This document shows positions 1 to 11,200 of a stretch of 64,000 bases of DNA, piece after piece; position 1 is the first letter of the stretch; every line of letters starts with the position of its first letter. Where the stretch lies: NCBI GenBank assembly GCA_964036195.1, contig OZ038455.1:14835855-14899854 (forward strand), in the 5' to 3' direction. The DNA is from Sphaerolaimus hirsutus. Lineage: Eukaryota; Nematoda; Chromadorea; Monhysterida; Sphaerolaimidae. Both the position numbers and the translations under genes were made by a program. The notes beneath the pieces were generated by a model. That model saw only the letters and a list, made by a program, of their open reading frames with translations, did not search any database and had not been told where the DNA came from.

Positions 1-2265
1 CCCGGGTTCATGGGCTCGGCCTTTTTGAACAGGATCGAAATGCCCAAGTGCATGAAGGCGGTCGTGAAGTCGACCACTTCGGAGCGCGCGTAGCTGATTG
101 TCAGCGAGGCCACCGCCATATCTGCTTCCTGGGTTGGGTAGGGCCAGGGGTAGAGTCGATTGAACTGTGAGGCGCACATAAGAGTGAGTGGATGAAAGAG
201 CGTGTCAGGCGAGAGCACTTCACCGGTCGAGGCACAAAGTCGATTAGTCCAAAAAGTTGATTTTAAGGAAATTGCGTTTTAAGTTGCATTTACAATTGTT
301 GCCAGCAATGCGTGCTCAATGGGCTTGCTCGTTGTTTACCGTAAAATTCAAAAAATTGATAATAAAGTGTAAAATCTTCCGCCTCTGCTCTCAACATTGA
401 TGGGCGCAGCGCAGTGGCCTTTCCATAAAATGCATTCGGACAGTAGAAAAAAGCATCCAGGGATAAACCCAGTAAACAAGTGGACTAATGTTTTTCTGGC
501 CCGCAACAAGCTTTTTGTCCCAGGCTCTTATAAATTTACCCCATTTGCAATTTATGGTCTTATCAATGTCTAGAAATCAGTGTCCACAATTTACTTATTA
601 TATTATTACTGTTTTTCCCATGGAAAAAGATTAGACTTATCAGTTTGAAAAATACATTGCATTGCATTATTTGAAATACAAAAAAACTAGCCCCATCCTT
701 TGCGATCGGGGGGGGGGGGGGGGATCGCGCACGCACGCTGTAAATCTTGAAAAAAGACTCTTACCAGTCACTATCAACGTACCCCTCTAATCAACTCGCC
801 CACCATGCCATTCCACGACCCATCTGGCTTTTTAGCGCCATAAGATTTGTCTTTCACGACGTGTATGGTATAATTGAACTTTCTGATCTTTGCAATTTCT
901 TTCAGCAAATCAATACAGAAGCCTTCAAAGCGATCATTTCCTTGTTGCGGCCTGGCACCAACTGCGACTCTCCTAACGATGGAATAAAGAAATTCTGAGA
1001 TTACAAAATGTTTTGGAACTTGCAATTTTCTGGGTGGTTTCAATGTTGTCTCACAGTTAGAAAAAAAAATATTTTTAGGAAAAATATATCGTAAATTCAT
1101 AATTTTGAAAATCCGAAATTCTTTTGGAGAGTGCTATCATTCTAAAAATATCTTCTTTGGAAACATTTTATCAAAAAAGAAACACTTAAAGATTTAAATT
1201 CTTTTTCTGAAGGTTTTCCATCGCTACACGTGCCTCAGCATGACAAATGGATCCTCCTGAAATTCGACAGCGCCTTTGCTACAACGTGAAAAATGTATTG
1301 TGAAAAAGGATTGAATCACACAAAGAACAGCTTGTAAAGTGTGAAAGCTGGGTGAATGATGTACGTCAAGTGGCGCGCTTCCACGAGCATCACCATATTA
1401 TTGGTGACCTCCACATGTTTCCACCACCTTCGCAGATGCTTTATGCGCTTCCAAAATTGTGGAAGATACCGTAAATCCTCGAATAAGTCCTCTCCCTCGA
1501 ATAACTCCCCCCTCGAATAACTCCCCCCCGTTGTGAGCGTGAGGAAAAAATAACTCCACCCCTCGAATAACTCCCGCCTCTGATCGATGCCGCAAATGCA
1601 TTGTGTCATTCACCGAATGCAAATGCAGTGCAGCGTGCAACGATAAACTATTTTGAATGTTTTACCTGCGGCGGCGACGTAAATTATGCTCTTATATATG
1701 CAGTATTATCCTTATTTCCTGCTTGTTTTATACTTACTTTTATACTTATTTTCCTGAATATTCGGACGAAAAAATAACTCCTACCCTCGAATAACTCCCC
1801 CCTCGAATAAGTCCCCCCTCAAAAAATTCTGACGAAAAAATAACTCCCCTGGGGACTTTTTCGATGATTTACGGTACTTTGCAAATGCTGGCGCTTCCGC
1901 ACACATAACCAACATATACAGTTTGAAGTGAAGCGTAACGAGTAAGTACGAAGCGAGTATGAAGCGTGACTACCGCACCTCACGACACATCTAGACACCT
2001 AGTGATGTCAAAAGCGCCAGAACTTTGGCGTCAAGCGCCAGAACTTGGCGCCAAGCCAGAAGCGCCATGGCACTTTTACATCACTACACACATCCATTTG
2101 TGCAGTGAATGTAGTGCAAAAGTGCGATAAGAGAAAGGACATAAAACTGACCAATATTACAGTTACCCGCAAGGTCCGATTTTCTAAGGTCGCAATGGCC
2201 TCCTGTAAGCTTTTTGTATAGTGCTGCGTTATATTCAAACCAGTCGCTGGCCGCCACACCGCATA
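1..2265 (-). CDS. Kainate-type ionotropic glutamate receptor: linker and S1 ligand-binding exons (3' part of gene, runs off left edge)
   Basis: These exons encode the end of the ATD and the first lobe (S1) of the glutamate-binding domain of a ligand-gated cation channel. Exon 2167-2265 (or to 2152) reads YAVWRPATGLNITQ and ends NRTLR, the ATD-to-S1 linker; it has an AG acceptor and a GTAACT donor. Exon 783 to about 994 carries GNDRFEGFCIDLLKEIAKI and WNGMVGELIRG, the S1 core, with donor GTACGT. Exon 1-128 continues EADMAVASLTISYARSEVVD and LGISILFKK, which precedes the pore in this family. The short piece that normally holds the EEPYV-like motif is not found between 995 and 2151, so one mini-exon is missing or diverged. 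Pore, S2 and membrane segments lie beyond the window. AMPA versus kainate class is an inference from alignment by eye to GluK proteins. Confidence 0.88.
1469..1874. mobile_element. TA-flanked inverted-repeat element (CCGTAAATC family)
   Basis: Ends CCGTAAATC and GATTTACGG are inverted copies, each bordered by TA. This is the target signature of Tc1/mariner-like elements. The interior is a degenerate array of CCCTCGAATAACTC units with no coding potential. It is related to the CCGTATTTCCTCG elements elsewhere in the window. Confidence 0.7.
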
Positions 2266-2584
2266 CTGCACAAGTGGTCAGATTTACCTAGTCATTCATT
2301 AGATAATTGTTACATTGGATCGAAGAATTTGAAGTTACCTAATTGGATGTTGCAAAAGTTGTTACATTTACCTAAGTATTATAACTGCACAAAGCGGTAC
2401 ATATGTATAAAAGGCACCTCGAAAAAACCCTCAGCTAATTAACACCCCTCAGAAATTCCCCTGGAAATTCTGTACAAAAAAATTGTCCATTGTTTATTTT
2501 AATACTCTTTAAAAGGAGTGGTCGCAAAAACTATTTTAAGAGACTAATTCAAAGAAAATGATGTTAATCATAGATGAAAACAAC

Positions 2585-5500
2585 CTCATTGTACCCTGAT
2601 TTAGCGAGCACCATCACTTGTATTTGATAGTCAATTCTCTGCCCAGATGAATCAAATTTGATCGGCCCAGTAATTCCCTCAAATGAGTTCTGCATTGTAA
2701 GGTAATTGTAATTATCAAACGTTTTCCTTTACGAAATCAGAAATGTAAAACAGCAAAGCGAATGTGATACTTTTGTTTTTTTGATAACTGATGCAATGAA
2801 GAAAGGCAATTAACAATGAATGAATGAACAAAAAAATGAGTTCTCAAATCCATACCGCCGTTAAAACTTTGTGCAATTCAAGCCCCATGCCCATGGTGTC
2901 ATTCTCATAAACCTCCTCACAGCCAAGCATTTGTGGCACAAAATAATTGTCGCTCTGTGCCATTTGGCACCATTCCAAATATCCACTCGGCTCTGGGTGC
3001 GAGTGACTGCATTTGGACACAATCTCCAATTGTAATTTGTGCAATGCATTAGCAAATAGGACCACAGAGTCATGGATGATCGCCAAAGATGTCTGTGAAT
3101 TGTGAAAAAAACTTCATCAAGTGTTTTCATGCAGACACTCGCTGTCAGCGTGAAGACACTTCACACGCTGTGCCTACAGACGCTTCACGAACCATGCAAA
3201 GCAGGCTGCGATATTTTGTGAAATGTGCTTCACGAATTTTGTCCGTTGCGATGTTAGGTGAAGTGTGTGGAAGACACTTCACCTCAAATTTTGTGAAGCG
3301 TGTGGAATTGTTTTCACTAGTGATGGAAAAGTGCCATGTACTTACTGGCTTGGTTCCAGCGCCAAAGCAAAAATGCAATGGCGCTTGGCGGTACTTTGCT
3401 GTGGCGTCATTGGCGCTTGTCATGGGTGTTAAGAAAAACACCATGGTGCTTTTGCCACTTGGCGCCAAGGTCCTGGCGTTTTTTCCATCACTAGTTTTCA
3501 CAGAGGCTTCTTCATGCTCATCCAGCCCGCTCCCACATGCTTCACGATCCAATTTTTTCCAGAAACGTCGACTCAATGACACTGCAGCAGCCCATTCTAA
3601 ATGGACCAAAAATTTTCGCACGGGTCTATATATGTAAATACACAAAAGCACACACTGGTATTCCAATCCTGGGCAGTGCAAAATTATCATCAGAAATGTC
3701 AGCAATGTTTTCCCTGAGAATCTCGTCGAAGAGTTTGTAATGCGTTGTTCCAGTGTCAACCAAACGGATTGTAGTCACGTTGCAACCAGTTTGCTTGTAT
3801 GGCTCCAGATCAATGGAATAAGCATCCTGCGAATATTTCAACACGGGTAGTGTGACATTTTTACCGCCACTGTTAGTGATGGAAAAGCGCCATGGCGCTA
3901 GCGCCAAAGCAGGATACGCCATGGCGCTTTTGGCACTTGGCGCTATCTTGCTGTGGCGCCATTGGCGCCCGGCGCCAAAGTCCCGGCACTTTTTCCACCA
4001 CTAGTCACGGTATTACCGTGTGCGTGTAGCGACTACAGATTTCACATCCTTGGAGTATGCGGAGAATAAGTCAGGCAATATTTTTTGTTAATCTTGTGCA
4101 ATTGGACGGTACGCAAGAAACGCATTACCGCATTTTTCCGATAGAACGGCATACCTCGAATCTAAGGGCACCTCCAATAGAACGGCACGTTTTGGCATGT
4201 TTCTGCGCTCACGAAAACAATTGAATCGCACCCTCCAATTGAATGGCACTCTCCAATTGACCGGCAGGTAGAAATTGCATTGGAATAGTGCCAAAACACC
4301 AAAACATATAGACATGGTAAGAACCAAAGTTGTTTTGCCAACAGTTATACCAAAATTATCGAGCGAGGATAAACCAACCCAGTGAGCAATGATGTAGTGA
4401 TAGTTTGCAGCGGTCATTCCGAACTCTGCCGCGTGCCGCATAAACGCATCGATGGCGGCCGTGGACGCGTGCAAAATTATCCTGCGTGCATATCACTGCA
4501 AAGTATATAAAGATGAAACGGCTCAGTCAGTCAAACATTAATTTGTTATACTCTTTTTTTCCTGAAGTTTGGATTCAGTGAAGAATGAGTGCTTGTGTGA
4601 AGTGTTTGGAATCATCAGCATCATAAGCTTAATTGTCGCCGTATTTTGCTCATTTTGATGAGGGTGAAGCATGTGAAACAATGTGTGGAAGTGTCCTCAT
4701 GGAGGCCACTTCAACTGCATTTAATAAATTTTCACAAGCTTTTCAAACTTTTTATCTGACAAGTTAACTGCGGTTGTAGCATAAAGCCGGAGCTACAAAC
4801 GATAAATAGAAGGTGAAGCGACAAATACATGTCGCCGCAAATTCGATTACTCAAGAACGCTTAAAGATATCCATCCTTAAATTGACATGTTGATTGGAAC
4901 AGGTGATATGAATATTTGATGATTCATTTTTATATCCATCCCTAAATTGACATGTTGAAAGCACTAACCGATATCTTCATCGTGTCCAAAAATTATCCGA
5001 AACGCTCCAGTGGTTCTTGAGATATCAATGAAAAACGGAAATTTCGCCATTTGTCGGCAGCATTTCTCGTTGAGATTGCCGACAAATAGCGAAATTTTCG
5101 TTTTTCATTGATATCTCAAGAACCACTAGAGTTTTGGTTTATTTTTGGACACGATGAAGATATCGGTTAGTGCTTTCAATATGTCAATTTAGGGATGGAT
5201 ACCTCAAGCGTTCTTGAGTAATCGAATTTGCGGCGACATGTATTTGTCGCTTCACCTTCTATATCTAGTTATGCTGTAACTCCGACTTTATGTGTACAAC
5301 TTTATCAAAGGTATGTCACATAACCTCAGAAATATGAGCAGAAAAATGAAAACAATAGAGCAACCTTGTCTGTTTCATGTTATTTCGGATACCTTTCAAC
5401 AATGGTCTCAAATCGCCCACATGATCAGTCTCTGAGAATTCTGGATTATTATCGCGCTCAACCCTGGGCATTTTTAACAACGCCACATGCGCCTTGTGCC

Positions 5501-6327
5501 CTGACATACTGTCAGGTTTTTCATTTGTTGTGGACAAGTGCAAAACGGCCTCCATACATGTTAGGGCTGAAAGTTGAAGAAAGACTATTAAATTATTTAC
5601 CTAGTTCCAAGCACTTGTTCAACAGACACTGGGTTAGTGATGTAGAAGCGCCATGGCGTTGGCGCCAAAGTAAAAAGCGCTTTTGGCGCTTGGCGCTGTC
5701 TTGCTGTAGCGCTCATGAAAAACGCCATAGCGCTTTTGGCGCTATTTTCGCCTGGCGCCAGGAACAAAAATCCTGGCGCTGGCGCTTGGCGCTAGCACCA
5801 CAGCAAAAAGCGCCGTGGCGCTTCTGGCGCTTGGCGCCATTTTCCTGTGACGCCATTGGCGCTTGGCGATAGGGGTCGGAAAAGCGTCATGGCGCTTTTG
5901 GCGCCTTTTACATCACTACACTGGGTACATTAAATTAAAACTGAATGATGCATTTGAGCAGTAAAATGATACAGATAAATACAGCTGAGATATAAAAAGT
6001 GACCTGAAAGGACAAGATTGCCATAAACCGACCATCATTGCTGTCATAAATGAACACAAGTGAATGCCACTTATATTTCTCCACTAAGTCAGCCACAACT
6101 TTGCCCATACTTTCCTTTGGTGGGAACAAATTGTATCCCAAAGGTGGTATTTTCTCAGACTGCCCTGGGCTATTTCCAAATGAATTTGGAAATGTTTTGA
6201 ATCTATTATTTTCTGGCCCGCCCCTATAACTTGGCATGACTGAAAAGTGCGGCACGTTCTTTGCTGAGCATATCGACGCAATTTCATTGCTTATTGATGA
6301 GCTGGCGCTGGTAAAAATCGCCAAACA
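2585..6327 (-). CDS. Glutamate receptor ATD exons, copy B (partial, cut by the N gap)
   Basis: Second set of ATD exons for the same receptor. From 5' to 3' on the minus strand the exons are 6327(gap)-6033, 5566-5365, 4481-4379, 3826-3656, 3092-2856 and 2689-2585. They match copy A in order, phase and nearly every residue. Readable stretches include YNLFPPKESMGKVVADLVEKY, the ILHASTAAIDAFMRHAAEFG exon, DLEPYKQTGCNVTTIRLVDT, and NSFEGITGPIKFDSSGQRID. A few amino-acid differences exist, for example SLVFIYD here versus SLVLIYD in copy A and EIVSKC versus EIMSKC. No signal-peptide or first ATD exons precede this copy, because the N gap and tandem repeats follow. It is either a real partial gene duplication feeding the shared linker exon at 2265, or the second haplotype placed in tandem by the assembler. 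I favour the second. Confidence 0.8.
3318..3493. mobile_element. GGCGCC-core hAT-type MITE with 8-bp target duplication
   Basis: Ends TAGTGATGG and CCATCACTA are inverted; both sides carry the 8-bp direct repeat GTTTTCAC. The 8-bp duplication fits hAT transposition. The core is GGCGCC and CCATGG palindromes with no coding capacity. The copy-A counterpart (8981-10190) is split by the TA-flanked element at 9004-10035. Confidence 0.8.
3873..4003. mobile_element. GGCGCC-core hAT-type MITE
   Basis: TAGTGATGG and CCACCACTA ends surround a 131-bp GGCGCC-rich core. Flanks are GCCACTGT and GTCACGGT, a decayed 8-bp duplication. The duplicate at 10556-10741 keeps a perfect GTCACGGT on both sides, which supports the call. 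Confidence 0.75.
4771..5302. mobile_element. Foldback element, ~530 bp palindrome (copy B)
   Basis: The two halves are near-perfect inverted copies around a centre near 5060; landmarks are GCCGACAAATAGCGAAATTTT and TTTCGCCATTTGTCGGC. The outer ends read GTTGTA and TACAAC. It has no ORF. Its counterpart in copy A is 11492-12025. Confidence 0.8.
5635..5918. mobile_element. GGCGCC-core hAT-type MITE with perfect 8-bp duplication
   Basis: TAGTGATGTAGAAGCGCC at one end and GGCGCCTTTTACATCACTA at the other are inverted. Both flanks are CACTGGGT. The interior is tandem GGCGCC and CCATGGCGCC palindromes. Confidence 0.85.
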
Positions 6328-6527
6328 NNNNNNNNNNNNNNNNNNNNNNNNNNNNNNNNNNNNNNNNNNNNNNNNNNNNNNNNNNNNNNNNNNNNNNNNN
6401 NNNNNNNNNNNNNNNNNNNNNNNNNNNNNNNNNNNNNNNNNNNNNNNNNNNNNNNNNNNNNNNNNNNNNNNNNNNNNNNNNNNNNNNNNNNNNNNNNNNN
6501 NNNNNNNNNNNNNNNNNNNNNNNNNNN
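6328..6527. other. Assembly gap of exactly 200 N
   Basis: A run of exactly 200 N interrupts the first exon of ATD copy B. A round length suggests a scaffolding gap of unknown true size. The right flank enters a 60-bp tandem repeat array, a likely cause of the break. Confidence 0.99.
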
Positions 6528-6990
6528 TCAATAGTGCCACTTCATAAAAATGGCGCCAATGCCATGGAAATGGCGCTACTTTGGAGTCAACAGCAACACT
6601 CCATAAAAATGGCGCCAACGCCATGGAAATGGCGCTATTTTGGAGTCAATAGTGCCACTTCATAAAAATGGCGCCAATGCCATGGAAATGGCGCTACTTT
6701 GGAGTCAACAGCATCACTCCATAAAAATGGCGTTAACGCCATGGAAATGGCGCTACTTTGGAGTCAACAGCAACACTCCATAAAAATGGCGCCAACGCCA
6801 TGGAAATGGCACTATTTTGGAGTTGATAGTGCCACTCCATAAAAATGGCGCTAACGCCATGGAAATGGCGCTACTTTGGAGTCAACAGCAACACTCCATA
6901 AAAATGGCACCAACGCCATGGAAATGGCGCTACTTTGGAGTCAATAGTGCCACTCCATAAAAATGGCGCCAACGCCATGGAAATGGCACT
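6528..6990. repeat. Tandem array of ~60-bp units (ATGGCGCCAACGCCATGG)
   Basis: About eight head-to-tail units contain AAAAATGGCGCCAACGCC, GGAAATGGCGCTAC and TTGGAGTCAA, alternating between two variants (caacagcaacactcc and caatagtgccact). A shorter relative lies at 26600-26760. The array directly borders the N gap. Confidence 0.9.
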
Positions 6991-7017
6991 ACTTTTACAA
7001 ACAATGTTCAGTAAACA

Positions 7018-7515
7018 AAAGTGGACTTGTCGACTTCTTGCGTTAATGAAATGGACTTGTCGACTTTTAGCTCTAATCAGGCATGGACTTGTCGACTTCT
7101 TGCCCAAAAAAATTTTATGGGCAGGGGAGTGGACTTGTCGACTTCTTGCACTTGCAAACATTTTTGTTCCCAGCTTGAAAAAATTTGCCTTATGGGCTAT
7201 TTTTGTACTTGTCGACTTTTAGAAATCACTGCCCATAGCGGACTTAACACATTTATTGCTTTTTTTGTCCCAACAAAAAAGGCTGCACAAGGTGGACTTG
7301 TCAACTTTTTGCCCAAAAACTAGGCGTACTTGTCGACTTCTTGCCCAAATTTTCTCCATTTTCCCCCAAAATGGTCAAATTTGGCATGGTCGTATAGGGG
7401 AATGTGAGGTAGGAAAATTTATGGAAAATTTTGAAAAATGAGAGGGACCATCCCCAGATCATTTTCACGGGGTTAACTCAAATTTTCCAAATTTGGACTT
7501 GTCGACTTTTAGAAT
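7018..7515. repeat. Dispersed GGACTTGTCGACTT minisatellite
   Basis: At least nine copies of TGGACTTGTCGACTT followed by CTTGC or TTAG recur at irregular spacing. Each contains a GTCGAC palindrome. No coding signal is convincing. Confidence 0.75.
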
Positions 7516-7539
7516 TCGACGCCTCAATTATATTAAAAG

Positions 7540-8045
7540 AAAAATGGACGTTTCGCTGCGTCCGTGCGTGCCACGCCCTAGTTATCTACATTTTCAACGT
7601 TACTCGTAAAGAATTTTACCGTTCAAACTACCGTTTTACTGTTCAAACTACAGTTTTTGTTTTTATTTTATTTTTCATTCGTTGGCTCCGTTCCAACAGA
7701 AGAGAACTTGGCAGCCGGCCGAAATTTCGAAATCCGCTATTAATATGAATAAAATAGGCTCACAATATCTTTATAACCATGTATATAAACAAAAATAGCG
7801 ATTATGAAGGTGCAAATTGGCAAAGCGAAGGAAATTTTAACGATTTTTAGCTAAATTTCAGTTTTCACTCTTATTTGTATAATACGCAACTGGTAACTGG
7901 GATAAGGGCCAAGTTTTCATACGTGACCCGATCTATTCCAATCGTTAAAATATTGCGTCACAAATCACAATACCTAATGCCGTCATGCACTCTCCACTGG
8001 AGAGATTGACGCAAATGTTTGTAGGACGATACGTCTGCCGACTTT
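7540..8045. mobile_element. Dispersed ~510-bp repeat, inverted relative to 48328-48838
   Basis: The whole stretch matches 48328-48838 in reverse orientation. Shared landmarks are CATTCGTTGGCTC, CATGTATATAAACAAAAATAG, CCACTGGAGAGA and TTTGTAGG. A decayed fragment is near 26840-26950. I see no ORF and no clear target duplication; class unknown. Confidence 0.75.
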
Positions 8046-8227
8046 ATGTATAAAAGGCACCTCGAATAAACCCTCAGCTAAATAACACCCCTCAGAAATT
8101 CCCCTGGAAATTCTGTACAAAAAAATTGTCCATTGTTTATTTTAATACTCTTTAAAAGGAGTGGTCGCAAAAACTATTTTAAGAGACTAATTCAAAGAAA
8201 ATGATGTTAATCATAGATGAAAACAAC

Positions 8228-11200
8228 CTCATTGTACCCTGATTTAGCCAGCACCATCACTTGTATTTGATAGTCAATTCTCTGCCCAGATGAATCAAAT
8301 TTGATCGGCCCAGTAATTCCCTCAAATGAGTTCTGCATTGTAAGGTGATTGTAATTATCAAACGTTTTCCTTTAGGAAATCAGAAATGTAAAACAGCAAA
8401 GCGAATGTGATACTTTTGTTTTTTTACCCTAAATGACTACATTGGGATAACTTATGCAATGAAGAAAAGCAATTAACAATGAATGAATGAACAAAAAAAT
8501 GAGTTCTCAAATCCATACCGCCGTTAAAACTTTGTGCAATTCAAGCCCCATGCCCATGGTGTCATTCTCATAAACCTCCTCACAGCCAAGCATTTGTGGC
8601 ACAAAATAATTGTCGCTCTGTGCCATTTGGCACCATTCCAAATATCCACTCGGCTCTGGGTGCGAGTGACTGCATTTGGACATAATCTCCAATTGTAATT
8701 TGTGCAATGCATTAGCAAATAGGACCACAGAGTCATGGATGATCGCCAAAGATGTCTGTGAATTGTGAAAAAAACTTCATCAAGTGTTTTCATGCAGACA
8801 CTCGGTGTCAGTGTGAAGACACTTCACACGCTGTGCCTACAGACGCTTCACGAACCATGCAAAGCAGGCTGCGATATTTTGTGAAATGTGCTTCACGAAT
8901 TTTGTCCGTTGCGATGTTAGGTGAAGTGTGTGGAAGACACTTCACCTCAAATCTTGTGAAGCGTGTGAAATTGTTTTCACTAGTGATGGAAAAGTGCCAT
9001 GTATTAGGTTGTAAACTAAATAACCTTAATTTTTTTGTGATTTCACATTCATGCGTCCCATTCTGTTGTACATTGGCAGATATTAATGCCGTTCGAGTAT
9101 GTTGGGGTTTGGGGTTGGGGCTATGACGAAATTTTTTTGTTTCCTCATATACTCCCCCAGTCCTGAGATAAGGGGGGTCTATAGAAAGGTGGTCATTTTG
9201 AATGGCCGATCTGGATGTTGGACGAATCTTTTGAGCTCCATACATCAGCCATTTCTGAACAGATCTGGGTCGATCAACGCTATAAAATGATCACAATAAC
9301 CTGGAGATTCCATTGTGATCTTCAAATCACCTGTACATCTAATTAGATTTCCCATACAAGAAAATATTGTGAACTCTTGTATGAAATTATCATTTTGAAA
9401 GTGCATAGAGATAACCTGAGCATCACAATGGATCTCCAGGTTATTGTGATCATTTTAAGTGTTCATCGTGAAAATCGGCTGAAAAATGCTAGAGAGTTGG
9501 AGTTTTGACGTTGCGCACATCATTCTTCATGCGGTTATTTATGTGGATGGGAGGCGAAAGTTTGAAGTGCTATAACTTTTGATTGGAACGAGATATTGAA
9601 CTCATTCTTTTGGAATACGACTTCTCGTGGTCTAAAGTATACGATAGCATGTTCAGATAAATTTGTTTACGCGTCTAAAAACTGGATCAAATCGGCATAA
9701 GGAATTTAGACATCACTGATACGACCTCAAAAATAGAATCTGACGGTTGTCCCGATCATTTTAAGTGTTGAACAGTCCAAATCGGCCTAGAAATGAATGA
9801 GTTATTAAGCTTCTAACTCAATCAGCAAGATCGGCAATGCAAAATGAACATGTTTTGATAGACCCCCTTTATCTCGGGACTGGGGGATTTTTCAAGGAAA
9901 CAAAAAGATTTCGTCATAGCCCCGGCCCCAAACCCTAACATACTCGAACGGCATTTATATCCGCCAATGTACAACAGAATGGGATGCTTGAATGTGAAAT
10001 CGCAAAAAATTTAGGTTATTTAGTTTACAACCTAATACTTACTGGCTTGGTTCCAGCGCCAAAGCAAAAATGCAATGGCGCTTGGCGGTACTTTGCTGTG
10101 ACATCATTGGCGCTTGTCACTGGGGTTTAGAAAATCACCATGGTGCTTTTGGCACTTGGCGCCAAGGTCCTCGCGATTTTTCCATCACTAGTCTTCACAG
10201 GGGCTGCTTCATGCTCATCCAGCGCGCTCCCACATACTTCACGATTTTTTTGCAGAAACGTCGACTCAATGACACTGCAACAGCCCATTGTAAATGAACT
10301 CAAAGTTTTCGCATGGGCGCAGGTAAAAAGCACATACTGGTATTCCAATCCTGGGCAGTGCAAAATTATCATCAGAAATGTCAGCAATGTTTTCCCTGAG
10401 AATCTCGTCGAAGAGTTTGTAATGTGTTGTACCAGTGTCAACCAAACGGATAGTAGTCACGTTGCAACCAGTTTGCTTGTATGGCTCCAAGTCAATGGAA
10501 TAAGCGTCCTGCAAATATTTCAACACGGCTAGTGTGACATTTTTATCGTCACGGTTAGTGATGGAAAAGCGCTATGGCGCTGGCGCCTGTGGCGCTAGCG
10601 CCAAAGCAGGAAACGCCATGGCGCTTTTGGCGCTTGGCGCTATCTTGTTGTGGCGCCATTGGCGCTTGGCGCTGGGGTTCAGAAAAGCGCCATGTCGCTT
10701 TTGGAGCCTGGCGCCAAAGTTCTGGCACTTTTTCCGCACATGTCACGGTAATTTTTTTTTTTTTTTTTTATACCATGTGCGTGCACTGACTACAGAGCTC
10801 ACATATTTGGAGTATGCGGAGAATAAGTCAGGCAATATCTTTTGTTTATCTTGTGCAATTGGAAAGTACACAAGAAACGCATTACCGTATTTTTCCTATA
10901 GAACGGCACTTTTTTGCATGTTTTTGCGCTCACGAAAACAATTGAATGGCACCCTTCAATTGTACGGCACTCTCCAATAGACCGGCAGGTGGAAATTGCA
11001 TTGTTATAGTGCCAAAACACCAAAAAATAGAGGGATGGTAAGAACCGAAATTGTTTTGCCAACAATTTTAACAAACTTATCCAGCGAGGATGAACCAACC
11101 CAGTGAGCAATGATGTAGTGATAGTTTGCAGCGGTCATTCCGAACTCTGCCGCGTGCCGCATAAACGCATCGATGGCGGCCGTGGACGCATGCAAAATTA

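Larger units (their letters stand above)
2403..6327. repeat. Large duplication, left copy
   Basis: Sequence from here to the N gap is repeated at 8046-13056 with very high identity by eye, through exons, introns and transposon insertions alike. The only large difference is that the right copy holds an extra 1,032-bp TA-flanked element (9004-10035). Other differences are single bases and short indels, such as four extra bases near 11549 in the right copy. Confidence 0.93.

Noticed and set aside
3145-3759. 204-codon frame on the minus strand overlapping the receptor gene
   Set aside because: It crosses a GGCGCC element and intron sequence in a frame different from the receptor exon at 3656-3826.
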